Positions 63,613-64,000 of a stretch of DNA of 64,000 bases are shown one piece after another. The stretch is from Gloeomargaritales cyanobacterium VI4D9 (GTDB lineage Bacteria; Cyanobacteriota; Cyanobacteriia; Gloeomargaritales; Gloeomargaritaceae), in assembly GCA_927797885.1 (NCBI GenBank), contig OV696605.1:657157-721156 (forward strand), written 5' to 3'. Under the pieces are notes generated by a model. That model was not told where the DNA came from and searched no databases. It saw only the letters and a list, made by a program, of their open reading frames with translations. Both the position numbers and the translations under genes were made by a program. Every line of letters starts with the position of its first letter. Positions within the stretch are counted from its first letter, which is position 1.

Positions 63613-63781
63613 GGGGAAATCTCCAGGTAGGTCTCGCCATTGACAGCGATTTTTGAGCTGATACATAATCGCATTCACGATGGCAACTCTCGAAGCCACA
63701 TGCGTTCTGGTCTTAACTCTTTGGTAGATATTGCTCTAAAATAGCAAATTGTGATGCACTCAAATTGGTTGTGTATGTCAT
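63613..63781 (-). pseudogene. IS5-family first-frame remnant
   Basis: On the minus strand an ATG at 63781 opens MTYTTNLSASQFAILEQYLP. After a frame change it continues RTHVASRVAIVNAIMYQLKN and CQWRDLPGDFPI. This is the N-terminus of an IS5/IS427-type OrfA with a frameshift and a truncated end at the R6 fragment. Confidence 0.82.
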
Positions 63782-63822
63782 TACTCTGCCTGTAACTTCT
63801 TTCTCCTCGTAGCAAACAGGTT

Positions 63823-63999
63823 CTATAAGTAAACATTATATTGTAGCGTCAGAATTTGTATAAAAACTTCGTTGTGATCCATGCCAATTGTGTTTAACCT
63901 ATGAGACATGGCTTGTTCTAAACCAGTGCGATTTAGCTTCCTGATGCTGCTTTTGGTCAAGGGCTGTTCGCTCATTCCTGCAAAGGTGCTTAACCTGCT
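63823..63999 (-). CDS. Possible 3' end of a gene running off the right edge
   Basis: A frame of 58 codons open to the right edge, ending in TAG at 63823-63825. The reading (SRLSTFAGMSEQPLTKSSIR, then MSHRLNTIGMDHNEVFIQIL) looks protein-like, with charged and hydrophobic residues alternating, but I do not recognise it. It could be a true gene end or chance reading of repeat flank. Confidence 0.35.
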   Translation of the reverse strand, partial: SRLSTFAGMSEQPLTKSSIRKLNRTGLEQAMSHRLNTIGMDHNEVFIQILTLQYNVYL

Positions 64000-64000
64000 C

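Noticed and set aside
1-64000. HIP1 palindromes (GCGATCGC), common in many cyanobacteria
   Set aside because: I did not come across any while reading, but I did not count exhaustively, so I draw no conclusion.

Overview
The window is a cyanobacterial chromosome segment. The evidence is a ferrochelatase with a chlorophyll a/b-binding-type C-terminal tail, an ndhF-ndhD-CO2 hydration protein cluster (the CO2-uptake form of NDH-1), an SmtB-type zinc sensor, and several small genes of a typically cyanobacterial kind. Genes are fairly GC-rich while insertion sequences are AT-rich. The deep-branching Gloeomargarita or Synechococcus-like lineages are possible sources, but this is a guess that the sequence does not prove.

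Layout. 1-7.1 kb: end of nadC, a small membrane protein, an M48 protease, hemH, a 14-residue-repeat coiled-coil protein, mfd and a tiny antisense-side membrane protein. 7.1-23.1 kb: serA, an oligopeptide-type ABC permease, a pentapeptide protein, a Uma2 nuclease, trpA, a glycosyltransferase, a DMT exporter, dnaX, an OFA-type MFS transporter, class II aldolase, a bcp peroxiredoxin coupled to a secreted glycosidase-like protein, and ackA. 23.2-47.2 kb: a block bounded by two inverted copies of an IS4-type element. It holds a class I amidotransferase, an M61 peptidase, glcD with a small partner, a lytic transglycosylase, an alpha/beta hydrolase, fbp coupled to smtB, tRNA-Pro(CGG), a lipoate-ligase-like protein, a PLP lyase, a nitroreductase, the cup-ndhD-ndhF operon, a pentapeptide protein, a methyltransferase and a TerB/Mo-nitrogenase-C protein. 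47.2-64 kb: IS remnants, a disrupted VWA gene, an ABC-2 permease, a HAD phosphatase pair, a secreted protein, an FHA-adenylate cyclase next to a Ser/Thr kinase, MgtC, a class-A-fold serine hydrolase, argG and more IS sequence.

The most unusual content lies between the genes. At least six families of short terminal-inverted-repeat elements (called R1 to R6 here, MITE-like) plus an IS4-derived mini-element (R7) fill the spacers. They are inserted inside each other up to four levels deep, and target duplications are still readable. Several families share one GC-rich hairpin core despite different ends. The two inverted IS4 copies at 23.2 and 46.1 kb carry exchanged target duplications, and their outer and inner flanks rejoin into one exact 101-bp R1 element. 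This records an inversion of the 21.8 kb between them. A second IS4-related insertion (R7) splits a VWA-domain gene, and removing it restores the reading frame.

Functionally the genes are mostly housekeeping: carbon fixation and central carbon metabolism (fba, fbp, serA, glcD, ackA, NDH-1 CO2 uptake), tetrapyrrole and amino acid synthesis (hemH, trpA, argG, nadC), and DNA repair and replication (mfd, dnaX). Signalling and envelope genes make up the rest. I saw no CRISPR array, rRNA or prophage.
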